Under the pieces are notes generated by a model. That model did no database searches. It had not been told where the DNA came from and saw nothing but the letters and a program-made list of their open reading frames with translations. From Ilyonectria destructans (taxonomy: Eukaryota; Ascomycota; Sordariomycetes; Hypocreales; Nectriaceae), in the NCBI GenBank assembly GCA_020740775.1, contig JAHEWK010000001.1, positions 1,302,001 to 1,366,000 of the forward strand: a stretch of DNA of 64,000 bases. Reading direction: 5' to 3'. Below are positions 1-11,570 of this stretch, piece by piece (within the stretch, counting starts at the first letter, position 1; every line of letters begins with the position of its first letter). The position numbers and the translations under genes are program-made.

Positions 1-456
1 GAGAGAGATGATAGAGATGGGCTGGAAGAACTAGACATCATGCCTCAAAAATTGCAGCAGAGAGCGCATGGCGCCCATAGATAGTCGGTTTACACATAAC
101 AACTTGACTATGAAACACGATCAATCTTCCCACAATTGTGAACTCGAGATTGAGCCGGGAAGGAGAAGTAGTAAGACATTTCGAGTGAATCTACCAATAA
201 CCTTGTCATGTCACTCGGCCTGTTCGTGTTGTATTAGCACCGAGTATTGTCAGAAAAAGTTGACACGCAAGTACACGCGTGCCTGAACAAGTACGACGAC
301 ATAGCCGAGATTTAATCCCTAAGAATTCAAAGCAAAAGATATCCATAAAATCTCTCGTCAGTGATCCTGCGCCCTGAGCTAGATTAAACATTACATGCAA
401 GAACATTTTGTCTCTGGGAGTCAGACAAGCCCCAGCATCCTCCTTCAAGATTCTTC
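1..456. other. intergenic, no gene seen
   Basis: Only short unrelated reading frames are present on both strands. This is the 3' flank of the minus-strand regulator gene that follows; I see no conserved protein segment, RNA gene or repeat. Confidence 0.6.
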
Positions 457-2451
457 TCATTCCGTTGGGTGTTCAACAGTACCTTGCTCCAAGAACCATG
501 ACCGGAGCTGAACAAAATGCGCCAAGAATTGTGCCGCAGGCCGACTCTTGTTGTCTCCGGCTGTTGCGTGGAGCTTATCAAGTAGGCTGTCCAGGTAGTA
601 TCCGACCTTCAATCCGTCCTTGTCGATGGCCTTCCCAAGATTCGTGCTTAGTGCCACGACAGAGACATATATTCTGATGAGCACAACGACCGCATACCCA
701 ACTCTCGCAAAGGCGAATACTGGAAGACAGCGAATGTTGTCAAGCTCCATGGCAAGGAAAGTCGTTAGAGTGCCCTCAATAGCGGTTAGGCAGGCAGATA
801 GAGAGTTGATTTGGGGCGTTGTAAGGTAAGATTGCTGTGTCAGTATTCCGTCCTTCAGACTCTCGAGATCGAATGGGGGTTTCATTTCCTCCTTCATCCC
901 TGCACGGAGTAAAATCTCGTGCATTCGAAGTGTGATTACGTATAATGAGACCCCTAAGGTTGCTGATTGCGAGTAAGCATGATATTCCGACATAATCCCA
1001 GCAAGGCGCGAGTTACGTTGTCTCACTTCTTTGCGGATGGCGTGGGTATATTCTTCCAAGAGATGTTCGAAAGCTCGCAGAGTATACTGTGACCGCGTGT
1101 CGCTGATGTTTGGCGTCATTATTGCATCGTCCATTGGGAATGGTACTACAATATCCTCCGCGATGTGATGTGTCCAAACAAGATGACACAGATACTTATC
1201 CGTCGGCGCAGCATCAAATGAGTTCTTGAGGATGTTGAAACATTCAGCTGTAAACGGTGTCCACTGTAACCAATTTGGTCGATGAAGTGTCATAGAAGTA
1301 CTCGTTGCTAATAAATAGCACGTCAACCACGCTCTTCTGGACTCTATGGTCGTCGGATCCGGTGGGACGGTTCTTCGGAAGGAGTCAGCTCGGAATCCGA
1401 AGGGTGATGCTGCCACAGGTCTTGCAACAGACGGTTCTCTCCCCAACCCAATATCGATAGCCATTGTTACACCCATGTGCACGAGTTGGTAGAAGTCCAT
1501 GTCTTCAAACATCTGAGGTAACCAGTACCATATTACCGCCAGTTGAAAAGCCTGGACTATCTCTAGACTCTTCTCTCCTTGGATGATGGTCTTCCGAGCA
1601 AGATCACGCCGTAATTCCTCGACTAACTGTCGTTGAAGGTTTGGGATCTCAGCCGAACTAGCGGCCATTATGGCGAGAAAGAGAAGGGGCTTCGTCTTCC
1701 GTAGTTCAGCAGCTGATACTGTGGATGGTAAGATAACAGCGGGTAGATGTTGTATCATCTTGTTGTTGTATCGCGCTAATAATTCTGCTGCAGTCTCCAT
1801 GGGGAGGATACCACGATCAATGATATCTGCGACATTGTTCCTCGGTTGAATTGGCGGTAACACCAGCTCCGGGTACTTGATGCTTTTTCCGAGTGCACGA
1901 GAATCTCGACATACGCGTGCCGTAGTCTGCCTCTCACATGCCGCGGCAGTCTCCGATCTCGCCGTGTCTAAGTCTTCTGAACCACTTGCAGAGCAAGACT
2001 TCTCCACTGCCAGCATTGCATTGTTGGACCCTTGAGTGCGTAGAGTGTCTCTCAAGGCAACAATCTTCAACTCTATTGCCTCTACTCGATTGCGAATTTT
2101 CTTTTGTCTGGCCTTTAAAGGTGCCGCTGAGGTACAATCCTGGCCTGACTTTCGACATCGCTTGCATGGCCCTGCCGTAATATTGGGGTCCGGTTCGCAT
2201 CGTAGTTTGGATGTTCGACAGGCTCCGCATGCCCTCCGTCGTTTGGGATTATGGGGTTCGTGTGCCAGTTCGTGTTGTGGGATGTTTCCACCATGGGTTT
2301 CGTCTGCAGAACTCGTCGAAGCTCTTGCATCGGAGGCATGGCCGTCTGAAGTCCATCCAGTGACATTTGCGACCACATGTGGATGACTAGAATTCATAGA
2401 CGACGTATCGCATTGTGAGATTGAATCGAAGGTAGCACGAATGTCCTGCAT
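457..2451 (-). CDS. Zn2Cys6 fungal transcription factor
   Basis: This uninterrupted 664-residue frame encodes a fungal binuclear zinc cluster regulator. The DNA-binding domain is seen directly as six cysteines at residues 75, 78, 85, 96, 99 and 106 with spacing C-x2-C-x6-C-x10-C-x2-C-x6-C, preceded by a basic PKRRRA stretch. A short helical linker (about residues 112-145) could dimerise. The remaining 450 residues have the helical, hydrophobic character of a fungal-specific transcription factor domain. The start is the ATG at 2451; the 74 residues before the zinc cluster are Ser/His/Asp-rich and probably disordered. The gene lies about 1 kb from a minus-strand MFS transporter and an amidohydrolase, so it may regulate them; this is inference from position. 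No intron is needed. Confidence 0.9.
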   Translation of the reverse strand: MQDIRATFDSISQCDTSSMNSSHPHVVANVTGWTSDGHASDARASTSSADETHGGNIPQHELAHEPHNPKRRRACGACRTSKLRCEPDPNITAGPCKRCRKSGQDCTSAAPLKARQKKIRNRVEAIELKIVALRDTLRTQGSNNAMLAVEKSCSASGSEDLDTARSETAAACERQTTARVCRDSRALGKSIKYPELVLPPIQPRNNVADIIDRGILPMETAAELLARYNNKMIQHLPAVILPSTVSAAELRKTKPLLFLAIMAASSAEIPNLQRQLVEELRRDLARKTIIQGEKSLEIVQAFQLAVIWYWLPQMFEDMDFYQLVHMGVTMAIDIGLGREPSVARPVAASPFGFRADSFRRTVPPDPTTIESRRAWLTCYLLATSTSMTLHRPNWLQWTPFTAECFNILKNSFDAAPTDKYLCHLVWTHHIAEDIVVPFPMDDAIMTPNISDTRSQYTLRAFEHLLEEYTHAIRKEVRQRNSRLAGIMSEYHAYSQSATLGVSLYVITLRMHEILLRAGMKEEMKPPFDLESLKDGILTQQSYLTTPQINSLSACLTAIEGTLTTFLAMELDNIRCLPVFAFARVGYAVVVLIRIYVSVVALSTNLGKAIDKDGLKVGYYLDSLLDKLHATAGDNKSRPAAQFLAHFVQLRSWFLEQGTVEHPTE

Positions 2452-3456
2452 TCTCTGTCAATGTGTCGAGGTGGTTCTGCTGATGCAATAATTGTGGCTG
2501 ACGAGGAAGGGTGGAATCCCGCGGATAACTTAGCCGCCGACAACACCGATTTGAATGTGGAGACAACAGGTGATGCGTGGGTGGTCTAACTAGCCTAATC
2601 AGGGACGGAGCCTAATACAGGAACTCCTCTTGTGGGACCACGATCAATGTACAAGATTGAGGATGGCATCCTGACACTGTCAGGTGAGGTGGTGCTGTGT
2701 CCCACCTAAGTCAGGATACTCACTGCTCGGCTCGTGTTTATTGAACAGCCAGAAGTTAGCAAATCGTGGAAATTGTATTGGCAGCAACAAAGCGATGTTC
2801 CCTGAAGAAATATTTTGGATGAATTGCGCACGCCGGAAGGGCTTCTTCGTGACCTCTTACAGTCGCCCAGGCTGGCTCCGCGGCCATTCATCTACTCCTC
2901 CAGTAGGTGAAACCTTGGGGGTGCTCCGGATTGGCTGTTCCCGGGTCAGCAGATGATTGTCCGCATCGGATATTCGCTTGTAGATTCTGTCTTGGCGCTG
3001 GATGGTCTCTTCGGCGTCGCGGCAAATGATTGGCGCATCGGCCTGTCGCGCTTCGCGTTTGATGTCGGCGCCGATGCTCGCGTTCCGCGTCGGCAAATTA
3101 TTATCGGCGCGAGTTGGTCGCTTCTCGCGTTGATCTCGGTGCCGAATCGAGAAATATATTTCGCGCTCCTCCACGCCCGGTGCTTAATATTTCCGCGCTG
3201 CCTTTAGGAATGAAACCACGAATGCGAGGTAGTCAATGGGTCCCGATCTACGCTGGCATGGCGCTGATTCATTTGTCTTCTGCTAAGCTCCGACGAAATC
3301 CAATGGGCATGACCTTCACTCAAACCAGGCATTGCAGTGTTCGCGGTTGAATTCTGGTGCATTTTGGAGGACTATGATTGCCCAACGTGAGGGTGCTATA
3401 TCTCTAGATGGCAATATGGCCAGGCCCGCACTACTTGTACCGCATTCTACTCTGTT
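2452..3456. other. intergenic; upstream region of the regulator
   Basis: No supportable gene. The part at about 3000-3150 is rich in CGG/CCG/GCG triplets and carries two TCGGNNCCGA palindromes, listed separately. The rest holds the probable promoter of the minus-strand regulator and the 3' flank of the MFS gene. Confidence 0.5.
3065..3145. promoter_or_regulatory. pair of TCGGNNCCGA palindromes, possible Zn2Cys6 sites
   Basis: TCGGCGCCGA lies at 3065-3074 and TCGGTGCCGA at 3136-3145. Zn2Cys6 dimers commonly bind inverted CGG triplets, so these are candidate operators about 0.6-0.7 kb upstream of the adjacent regulator. The stretch is GC-triplet-rich, so chance occurrence is possible. Confidence 0.25.
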
Positions 3457-5587
3457 TTACGTCTCTCTATTTCTACTACTGTTTCGTCCTTCGTCCTCAT
3501 CACTTCCGTTCCGAATTTGCTCCAATACCTTGGCAGCATGAGCGGCATATTTGCACTTCATCCGGATGGACTGGCCGTATCTGTAGAATAGAAATGGGAA
3601 AGGAACACACGCAAGTGCTAGAAATCCCGGAATTGATGATGCCCAATGGATCCCGAGGTCTCGGTACATATCTAGGTGCCTCATGTTAAAATTGCACGGT
3701 ATGCTTCAAGGAACGAAAGCAATCTCACAGGGTGTAAATAAGGGGAAAGCAGCACCGAACACAGATCTGAGGACACTATTGGCCCCCAGCACTGAAGCTG
3801 CATACACCACATACGCATCAACCAAGTAATTCATGACGCTTAGGAACACTAGCACCATGCCAAACGCAAACGGTGTTGTCCCAATAATTGAAACACTCCA
3901 CTAGAAGGCAGGAAGTCAGTCTTTTTTGGGAAGTCAAATATTCGGAGGAGAGCTCCAGCGTGCTGTACTCTTTCGAGGTACAATAAACCATCAAGTGAAG
4001 ATGAGAGGTTTCCCAAGCACTCTTGGACTTACATGTATGCTTTTGGAGTTTGTCCACGCAAACCAAAATATTCCAACCGGTATGAATATGGAGCCAATGA
4101 GAGCTGGAGGAAGTCTTGCTTCCGGAGGCGCCTTGCCATTGCTTTTCGCCTCGACAAGCAGATATCGCTTGTTATCGTAAATGCAATACATCGTGGCGAT
4201 TACCATTCCCACCATGATGCCCACAAAAGCTAAACCCCCAATTCCTGGAGACCACTTAAATGGAGTTTAACATGATTTCGGTGCACTCGAGATAGACACA
4301 ATGGAAGCGGCTGTCGTGGACGTTGAAGTGGTGTTGGAAACCGGACAAGGGTACCAGAAGACTAGGTGCGATGAAATAAGGAAAATTGTTGATTACTTAC
4401 CCCACGCTGTTGTTGGTATACGACTGGGAATCCAGGAAACATCATGAAGAGTGTCCCGTACAGAATACCACCATATATGCTCAGCAGCAAGACAATCGGT
4501 TCTTGAAAGAGCAATAGCCAAGGTCGTGACAACGTGATCTTGAACTCCGTATAGAGGTTTTTCGTGCCGTTTTCGATTTCTAATTTCGATTTGTAAATCT
4601 TGCCCGTCATTTTCGATAACTTCTCCGCACGTCGACGAAGAATCACGGGTGAGTACGTCTCTGGGACAAGCAAAGTGCCAATGATCCAAAATACTCCAGT
4701 AAAAATTGCGAGCAGTCCCTCAATCCATCGCCAACCTTTCGCGTCCCCGAGAAAGCCGCCGGCAATTGGACCTGATTGTTTTGTATTAGTTCGGGTTTCT
4801 AATTCATCGATTCATATCATACCGAGAGTCGGGCCTAAGAAGGGAGCTGCCGAGAAGATACACATGGCCAAGCCTCGCTGCGAAGCAGGAAACATATCGG
4901 CGATGACGCCACCTGCATTTGTCAATGGTGAGCCACCGAAAGCCCCAGCCAAGAATCTCAGAACAAGCAGTGTCTCGATATTCTTCGCGCCAGCAGCTCC
5001 AGCATTGCAGGCGGTGATTCCAGCGTAGGTCCCGATGTAGAATACTTGACGTCCGTAAAATTCAGACATTGGAGCCCAGAGGAGGGGCCCTACGGTAAAA
5101 CCAAGAACGAAAAGAGATAAGCCGAGAGTTGCGACAATGCTGCTCACACCAAACTCTTGCTTAATTTCGACGATACCTCCACTATAAGCTGACGAGGAAA
5201 ATGACACCGCTAGCGTTGCCTATGGTTCTAAGTTAGCTCATAGTCGTTGTTTAATGCACGCTGTACGACGTTGATGTCTTCGATGTACAGATGAGCTTCT
5301 TGTGAAATTGCATGACTTACGACTGCCACAAGGACAGTGAGCGACCATTTTTTCCAGTCAGCCCACGCCATGGGATTCCGCTGATCGTTTTCGATGTATT
5401 CTACCACAAAGGGGTCGTCACTTGTTCCTGACCCTCGGTATTGCCACTCCAATACCTCTGGGGTGACTAGAGCTTGATCCCATACCATGGCCCAATGTGA
5501 GGATCGCTTTGTTTTTTCCATTGGTGCAAGTCTGTTGACAACGGCTGGATCCGTTGCCAACGTCAGGGTTGGGTGTAGTTCTGGCAT
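3457..5587 (-). CDS. MFS drug:H+ antiporter, DHA1 type
   Basis: A six-exon gene: 5587-5321, 5219-4823, 4771-4401, 4254-4033, 3900-3729 and 3671-3457, joining to 547 residues. All junctions are GT-AG and keep phase. The product is a 12-TM major facilitator of the DHA1 class (multidrug/polyamine transporter-like) acting in the plasma membrane. Family signatures seen are [11 protein letters not shown] after TM2, the [14 protein letters not shown] segment and the closing [23 protein letters not shown]. The first 80 residues are a cytosolic tail. It is divergent from the amidohydrolase across an 834-bp shared promoter and near the Zn2Cys6 regulator, suggesting export or uptake of the compound that cluster handles. 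The substrate cannot be read from sequence. Confidence 0.9.
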
Positions 5588-6421
5588 TCTCTTCCGAGCG
5601 AGGGTGGCTTCGATGTGGATGGAAAACTAAGAAGTAGGCGTCGGAATGTCAATGATCTGTACTGTTCATCTTTTTACTCTCTGGTATTTCAAATCAGCCC
5701 GGAAAGCCATTGTACGAGGCTTTTATTCAATGCAAGCAACGATCATCTTGTCGGACGTGCGTTGCCGATCGGACTGTCCACTAACACATTCGGGGTCGTG
5801 GCAAGCCGAGAGGCCGCACTGTGACTAACGGCGGACCAAGGACCCTGCAAAGCTAAATTACTACCCGACATTAATCAAGGAAAGATCTACTAGCAGGCTT
5901 CCGAGGGGCTGCTAATTACACCCTCAATATAGTACGATCAATACATGGGGATGATCCATTGTACCTGGTTTCTCCACTTTGCGAACCGTGGTCAGCAGCG
6001 GTTCTACGATATAAGTAGAGTGCAAGTCGGACGGATCTTCTCCACTCCCTCGCTCGGCGATGGTAGTATCGCGACTTCGCTGTCCGCTTCTGTCGGCGAA
6101 AACGGAGACACAAAGAGCGAAATCGGGAAACAATTAGACCTTTCGGTGCACGAGCAAGCGGAATCACGGAACTTCGCGATGCGAGCTTTGAATTGTCGTC
6201 ACCCGAGCCAATCCTTATCTTCCTTGGTATGGGGTAGTCTTGGAACAGGGCTAACATGGAACTCGGAACACCTATTCCATATTCTCCAAATAAGATACCA
6301 GTCCGTATATAAGCTGAGCGCTTCCCTGACTGTGTATTCAAGAAACAGAAACAATATTCACTCCCGATCAATTGGAATCCCATCTACTATACTCTACTCT
6401 ACTCAAGTCAAAGAGCCCACA
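5588..6421. promoter_or_regulatory. bidirectional promoter between MFS transporter and amidohydrolase
   Basis: This 834-bp gap separates divergently transcribed genes and contains no supportable gene. A CCGATCGG palindrome (everted CGG triplets) is at 5765-5772, a possible Zn2Cys6 site. A reading frame runs into the amidohydrolase from 5945, but the family N-terminus begins at 6422, so the frame before it is probably untranslated leader. Confidence 0.4.
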
Positions 6422-7820
6422 ATGCCTTCAACCCTAATTCATAACGTCCGGATTTTTGATGGCGAATCTGTCATATCTTCCGATGGATCTGTCCTTTTCG
6501 AAGATGGCAGGATCACACATGTATCGCCCACGACGCCTGTTTCCCTGCCCATTGCCGATATCGTCATCAACGGTAACGGCCACACTCTTCTGCCTGGGCT
6601 GATCGATGGACACGTCCACACACACAGTGGTGTACCTGATCTCGAATTGGCTATAAAGTTCGGCGTTACAACTGTTTTGGACATGATGTCAGAGCCAGAG
6701 GAGTTGGCACTTCTGAGAAAGGCGACAATTGAGAGGACTGATATTGCGGACTTCAGGACTTCAGGCGATGCTGCTCTCGTAGATGGAGGTTGGCCTGTGC
6801 CAATTGCCCGGAGAAATCATCCGGATAAGGCTGTGGTATGTCTTCACATAATATGTTGGGATGTAGGTACTGATTAACCACAGGTCGAGAAAATGATCAA
6901 GAGGTGGCCTAAATTGAAGGGGCCGGAGGACGCGGAGCCGTTCATCAAAAAGATTATCAGCGAAGGTTCCGAGTAAGAAAAATATCTAAGTCGGTAACTA
7001 TAGGAAAAATGCTAACAAATAAGCTACCTCAAATTGATACAAGAGAAAGGCGTTGCCATCTTTGGAGAGCCTCTTCCACACCCAAGCCCAGAGCTGAACC
7101 GAGCTTTGGTCGAGGCTGCCCATGCTCACGGCTTAGTCGTTGTCGCTCACGCTCTTTCACAAGACGAAACATTTGAGGTATTGGAGGCTGGAGCAGATGG
7201 ACTAGCCCATTGCTTTTTTGACCAGGCTCCGGTTCCAGGTCTGATCGAGGCTTACAAGAGGAATAACAGCTTTTGTGTTCCGACGCTCGTAGTCGGAACC
7301 TCCTTGACAGGCCTTGAACTAGAGGACGCGAGGGCCTATGCTAAGCACGAGTACGCAGAAAAGGTACTGGACAAGGAGCTGAAGTTGTGCTATTGTCAGA
7401 GGATGATGTTGGCGACGGAGGGATGCGATATACAATATGCGTACCGAGCTGTAAGGATGTTGAAAGAAGCTGGGATTGACATTGTCGCGTAAGTATATAA
7501 TTTCTTTGACTTGCACGTGGAATACTAACAACGGACATAGGGGTACCGACTCTGGCCCAGGGGTCTTGGGAACAGCTTTCGGACTGTCACTGCATCAAGA
7601 GATGTCGCTCTATACTAGCCGCTGCGGGTTCACTGGAATCGACGCTCTTCGCACTGCGACTGCGAATCCAGCTAGAAGATTCAAGTTGTCTGACCGAGGA
7701 AGACTCGCACCGGGGTTGAGAGCTGATGCCTTGATGGTGAAAGGCGATCCGACAGAGGACATTCATTGCTCCATGAATATTGCTGCGGTCTGGAGACAAG
7801 GGCAGCGCCTAGCTATTTAG
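6422..7820 (+). CDS. metal-dependent amidohydrolase
   Basis: Four exons (6422-6835, 6884-6972, 7024-7488, 7541-7820) encode 415 residues. The product is a binuclear-metal amidohydrolase of the imidazolonepropionase/prolidase-like branch. The expected ligands are all visible: H64 and H66 in the GHVHTH motif, K171 in YLKL (the lysine usually carboxylated), H210, H230 and D326 in GTDSGPG. The N-terminus (IHNVRIFDG) is the usual beta-sandwich start, and the C-terminal region has the ANPARRF...G.L.PGLRADAL pattern returning to that sandwich. There is no signal peptide, so it is probably cytosolic. The substrate (cyclic amide, dipeptide or ester) is not determinable. With the adjacent transporter and regulator it looks like the catalytic member of a small cluster. 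Confidence 0.9.
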
Positions 7821-8339
7821 ACACGCCACAAATAGGGTGTTGCTCTTGACTTGGGACTAGAATTAGAAATAAGAATATTTGTAGGTCACACATTCGAAGT
7901 TGCACGCTACTACACGGGCAAATAGTCCAAACCAATGATATATACATCTAGAGTATCTACAACATAGGGTTGTAACCGTGTCGGTTGGCTCAGCCTCTAC
8001 TCTTCCTGCTCGGATAAAAACTTCCTCTTCACAAGCTGTGTGCTTCGTTCGACCAAGATCGGCTCTACAGTAGATTCATACTCTACAAGATGTTTATTAG
8101 ATATAAAACGGGTATTATGTGAATACATCATGACAAACATGGGAACAAGCAGAAGACGCCCGAGGGATGCCCATTGTAGGAACAAATGCCTCTATACCCG
8201 ATAAACAGAGACTACCCCAAAATATCCTCTAGTGATGGAAATAGATCAAGTGATAATAGTACAAACCAGCAGATATATAATTACCGATGTACCCCGCCCG
8301 CGAGGTAAAGGTATCCCAAAATGTAGAAGAATGCCGCAT
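7821..8339. other. intergenic between convergent genes
   Basis: AT-rich 3' flanks of the amidohydrolase and the kinase gene. A 62-codon minus-strand frame here has no recognisable features and I do not call it. Confidence 0.5.
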
Positions 8340-11300
8340 TCATGATTTCAAGAACTCTGAAAGTCGATTCTTTCTCTTTCTAGCGCTCAGTGGGGGGGTG
8401 GTTTGCATGGATGGTGTCGACACCATTGGCAACGCCTTTGCGTCGTCTCCGTTTTGTGTGATGCTCCCCAGGATAAGTGGATTCACGTCTGGAAAATCCC
8501 AGGGCTTCGTGTCGACAATGTCATCCCTACAGGAGAACATAATGTTAGTTCAACTGGCTTTAATTATCAAGTGTGCAGCTCAACTTACTTTGCGTTCAGG
8601 TTGTCGTCAAGGTCTTGAAGCCGCAGTAGTGCCCTTTCATCATTCCCAAAGGAAATGAACTGGATAGTGAACCAACGCCGTTTTAACAGACCTATCTTCG
8701 TCTTAAGGTCGGCAATGAACGTGAGTATAACATTCTCCACGTCCTCAGTTAGCCCTGATCCCTCCCAAAGACCGTTGGTTAGGATGATGAGGGTGTGTTT
8801 CTTGCTGAAATCCTTCATGTAGTCGTCAAAAATTGCCGACAGCGTTGCTGCCATGTCTGTCTGATCGCGTTCGTCTATGCGGGCGTATGTGTCACGCATC
8901 GATTGCCGGAATCGGGATTCGATCTTCCAGCTCTTGATGTGATTCAAGTCATGGTGCTCACCAATGGTATAACGCAGGTCTAGGCCATCCTTGTCAAGAG
9001 GCCCAATTTTCATGGCCAGTGTTAAGAGAGTCATTTCTGAGTTGGTCCAGTGAAGCTTCATGCTATGGGAGTTATCGACGACAAATGTCTGTGGTCAAGG
9101 TTAATAAATATCCCTGTACAATAAGATATCCAGGGTCCATACAATATCTCTTTTCGAAATGTGGTTATCAAGATAGTCATCTTTGGGAATCTTGGTGAAT
9201 AAAGAGGACACTCCTTTGGATTTCGCCCACAGTTCCATAAGGCGATGGTATTCCATCGCAACAGCGGGAATTCCGGACTGTAATCTCAAATTAGGTAGAA
9301 TAGAGTCTTCTCCAAAATCTTGCTCTGACACGGCAGATATTGGTGATGGAATTGCTGGATCGTATGGGTCGTTCAGCTCTTTGCGGGTTGCATTGGGGTC
9401 AATCGATAGATAACCCCCTGACATTTCGATCCCGTTACCTATAACCCTTGAATGTGTTGCATCCAGTTCATGGTGGGTTGTTTGTAGAATGGGGTTGGGT
9501 AACTTGCGGATAGGTATGATTTCTGAACGACTGCCTTGCTCGCTTGTCTCATTTAGGTCGGAGATCTTTGAGTCAGACCGGATCACCTGTTCTCGGTTTG
9601 CTGTCTTTCCAAAAACGATCTTGCCAAAGTATTCCGACTTGCGAACACGGTTGGAGAGACGGGGATGTGGTAGAGTTGAGTTCTGCTCGTGAGGCGGTTT
9701 AGGGTTGGTAGCAGAGTCGGATTCCTTCTCCGCTTGGGAGAATGACTTTGCAATGGTCGGCGCGTGGAGATCAAGTTTTAGAAGGGCTTTTAAGGTCCCC
9801 TCCGATTCTTTCTTCAGCGTTCCGTTGTCCACGGATTGTTGATATTCCCTGTTGGCACGCAAAATGATGTTGTCCAAGCTATCACACAACTTGGCCGACG
9901 TCAATCTTTTCTCAGGATCGTCAACAAGCATCCCTTGGTCGACGAGGTCGAGCACATGGCGAGAAATGGTGTCGGCTCTTCGTGTAGAGTTTCGAAGATG
10001 ATCATGCCATTCAGTAACAGCATCAAGTACCTTGCTGCCGTCGTGAAACGCGTCGTCGCAATCGGGAACGCTGATGTTTGGTTCGTGTTGGCGACGCCTG
10101 CGTAGATCCTTGATGGCATCTTGGCGTACCATATCATAACCGAGGCAAAATGATGGGCCAAGTATAACCCATGTTGCCACAGCCGAGAGCACACAACCAA
10201 ATGACCAAGTGTCTGTGGTTTGTGAGCTCCGTCCCACTGTGTCTCGCTCCGGCGCCCCTGAATTGTCAGCGTCTAGTTACTTTATGCCTGGAGGAAATCT
10301 CTTACCATAAGTCCGAGTGCCACCGAGCAGGCGTGTGGAAGCTATGTGCTTTTCGAGCTTGGAGAAGTCAAAGTCGGCTAGCTTGAACTTGGAGAAGCCA
10401 AAATCAGCCAGCTTGAATTCCTGACGGACATGGAGTATGTTCTCAGGTTTTATGTCTCCGTGCCAACTATGTTATAGACATGTTAGAAAAGCCATTGCAG
10501 GCCAAGGGACTATTGAACTTACCCGTTGAATAGGTGCATATTCCCATCTTCTCCCTTGTGATTGAGTATATGTATTCCTTCGAGGGTATGGGCGACCTTG
10601 AAGAGACTTTCCCAAAAGTCGATTATTTCCTTGTTCAAAACTGGTGGGCTGGTGTCGGCCAGATACTCGTCGAGGTCTTGCTCACCGTACTCGAGCATAA
10701 TATGATCCCTGTGATTTCCGCCATCGGTATGATACGCTCCAAGATACTTGACTACTCCCAATCCTTCCTGGCCCTGCATGCCAGTGAATGCAGTGCTTTC
10801 CATCTTGTATACATCGGCGTATTCGCTCATGTAGGACTTGATCGCCAGTTCGTAGTACTGCAGGTACATTAGTACAGAGTTCATGAGATCAGTGTACTGT
10901 ATCGACTTACATCCCCGTATGCTGGGTCTTTCTTCTTGGAGGACTCCAAGATGTTCGCCAACTCGTCCTTAACCAGATCCACTTGTACCTTACAGTGGTA
11001 TACTGTTGCAGTTCCCCCTCTGTTGATGATATCCATATGGAAAAAGGGCAAAATGCACTTTTCGTAACAAATGCTTTTATCCATCTTCAGTTGAAGCGAG
11101 GCCGGCACAAAAGCCCATCGACGCGCATCGAATGCGTCAATGACGGCTTGATAGCCGCCCTTTCTGTACCGGGGTGGTAGCTTTACCTGGTCATTCGCCA
11201 TGGAATCCATGACAGAGTTGTATAGCCCAGACAAGTCCGGGATATTAAGGTAAGAGTCTTGCATTTCTGTCGTAAAAGCGCGGATCATATGCCCACAGTC

Positions 11301-11570
11301 CATGTCGGCGAGAATAGAGAGGACGAGCGGATGGTCGTGAACAATCTGATCTGCCGTTACCGGCGCAAATTGTGCGTAGGGCGCGAAGACAGCCCAAAGC
11401 AGTTTGCCTGCATTGGAGGCTTCCCCCTTTCGAGCGGTCTGCGTTAACCAACTCTTTATAGACTCTGAGTGGTAGAAGGGCTTGTTCTCGAAGTTGCGTC
11501 GACAAACCCCTTCCCTCTGGAGATGAGCCCGGAACTCATTGAGGATATCGTGCGAGGGTGACTGAGCCAT
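8340..11570 (-). CDS. protein kinase with C-terminal von Willebrand A domain
   Basis: Six exons (11570-10911, 10857-10523, 10466-10306, 10257-9143, 9088-8589, 8526-8340) give 985 residues. Residues 1-190 form an N-terminal domain I do not recognise. The kinase domain follows, with a Gly-rich loop (INRGGTATVY), the AIK lysine at K227, the catalytic loop HGDIKPEN at 334-341, DFG at 353-355 and a GGTRTYGAPE activation segment. The DFG strand is duplicated in tandem (see repeat entry). Residues about 490-670 look disordered and Ser/Pro/Asn-rich. A vWA-type domain starts at ITFVVDNSHSM (a MIDAS-like DxSxS variant) and runs about 200 residues; the tail is basic. The start chosen is the first ATG in frame. 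A different frame upstream (11826-11634) may be a lost N-terminal extension. It probably acts in cytosolic signalling; targets are unknown. Confidence 0.85.
10358..10417 (-). repeat. 30-bp tandem duplication of the kinase DFG strand
   Basis: Two adjacent 30-nt units (10358-10387 and 10388-10417) differ at about four positions. On the coding strand they give FKLADFGFSK followed by FKLADFDFSK, so the kinase has a canonical DFG and, ten residues later, a DFD copy. The reading frame is kept. Confidence 0.9.

Noticed and set aside
5945..6421. 159-residue N-terminal extension of the amidohydrolase
   Set aside because: The family N-terminus starts at 6422; the extra part is Ser/Arg-rich with no motif and lies in the divergent promoter.
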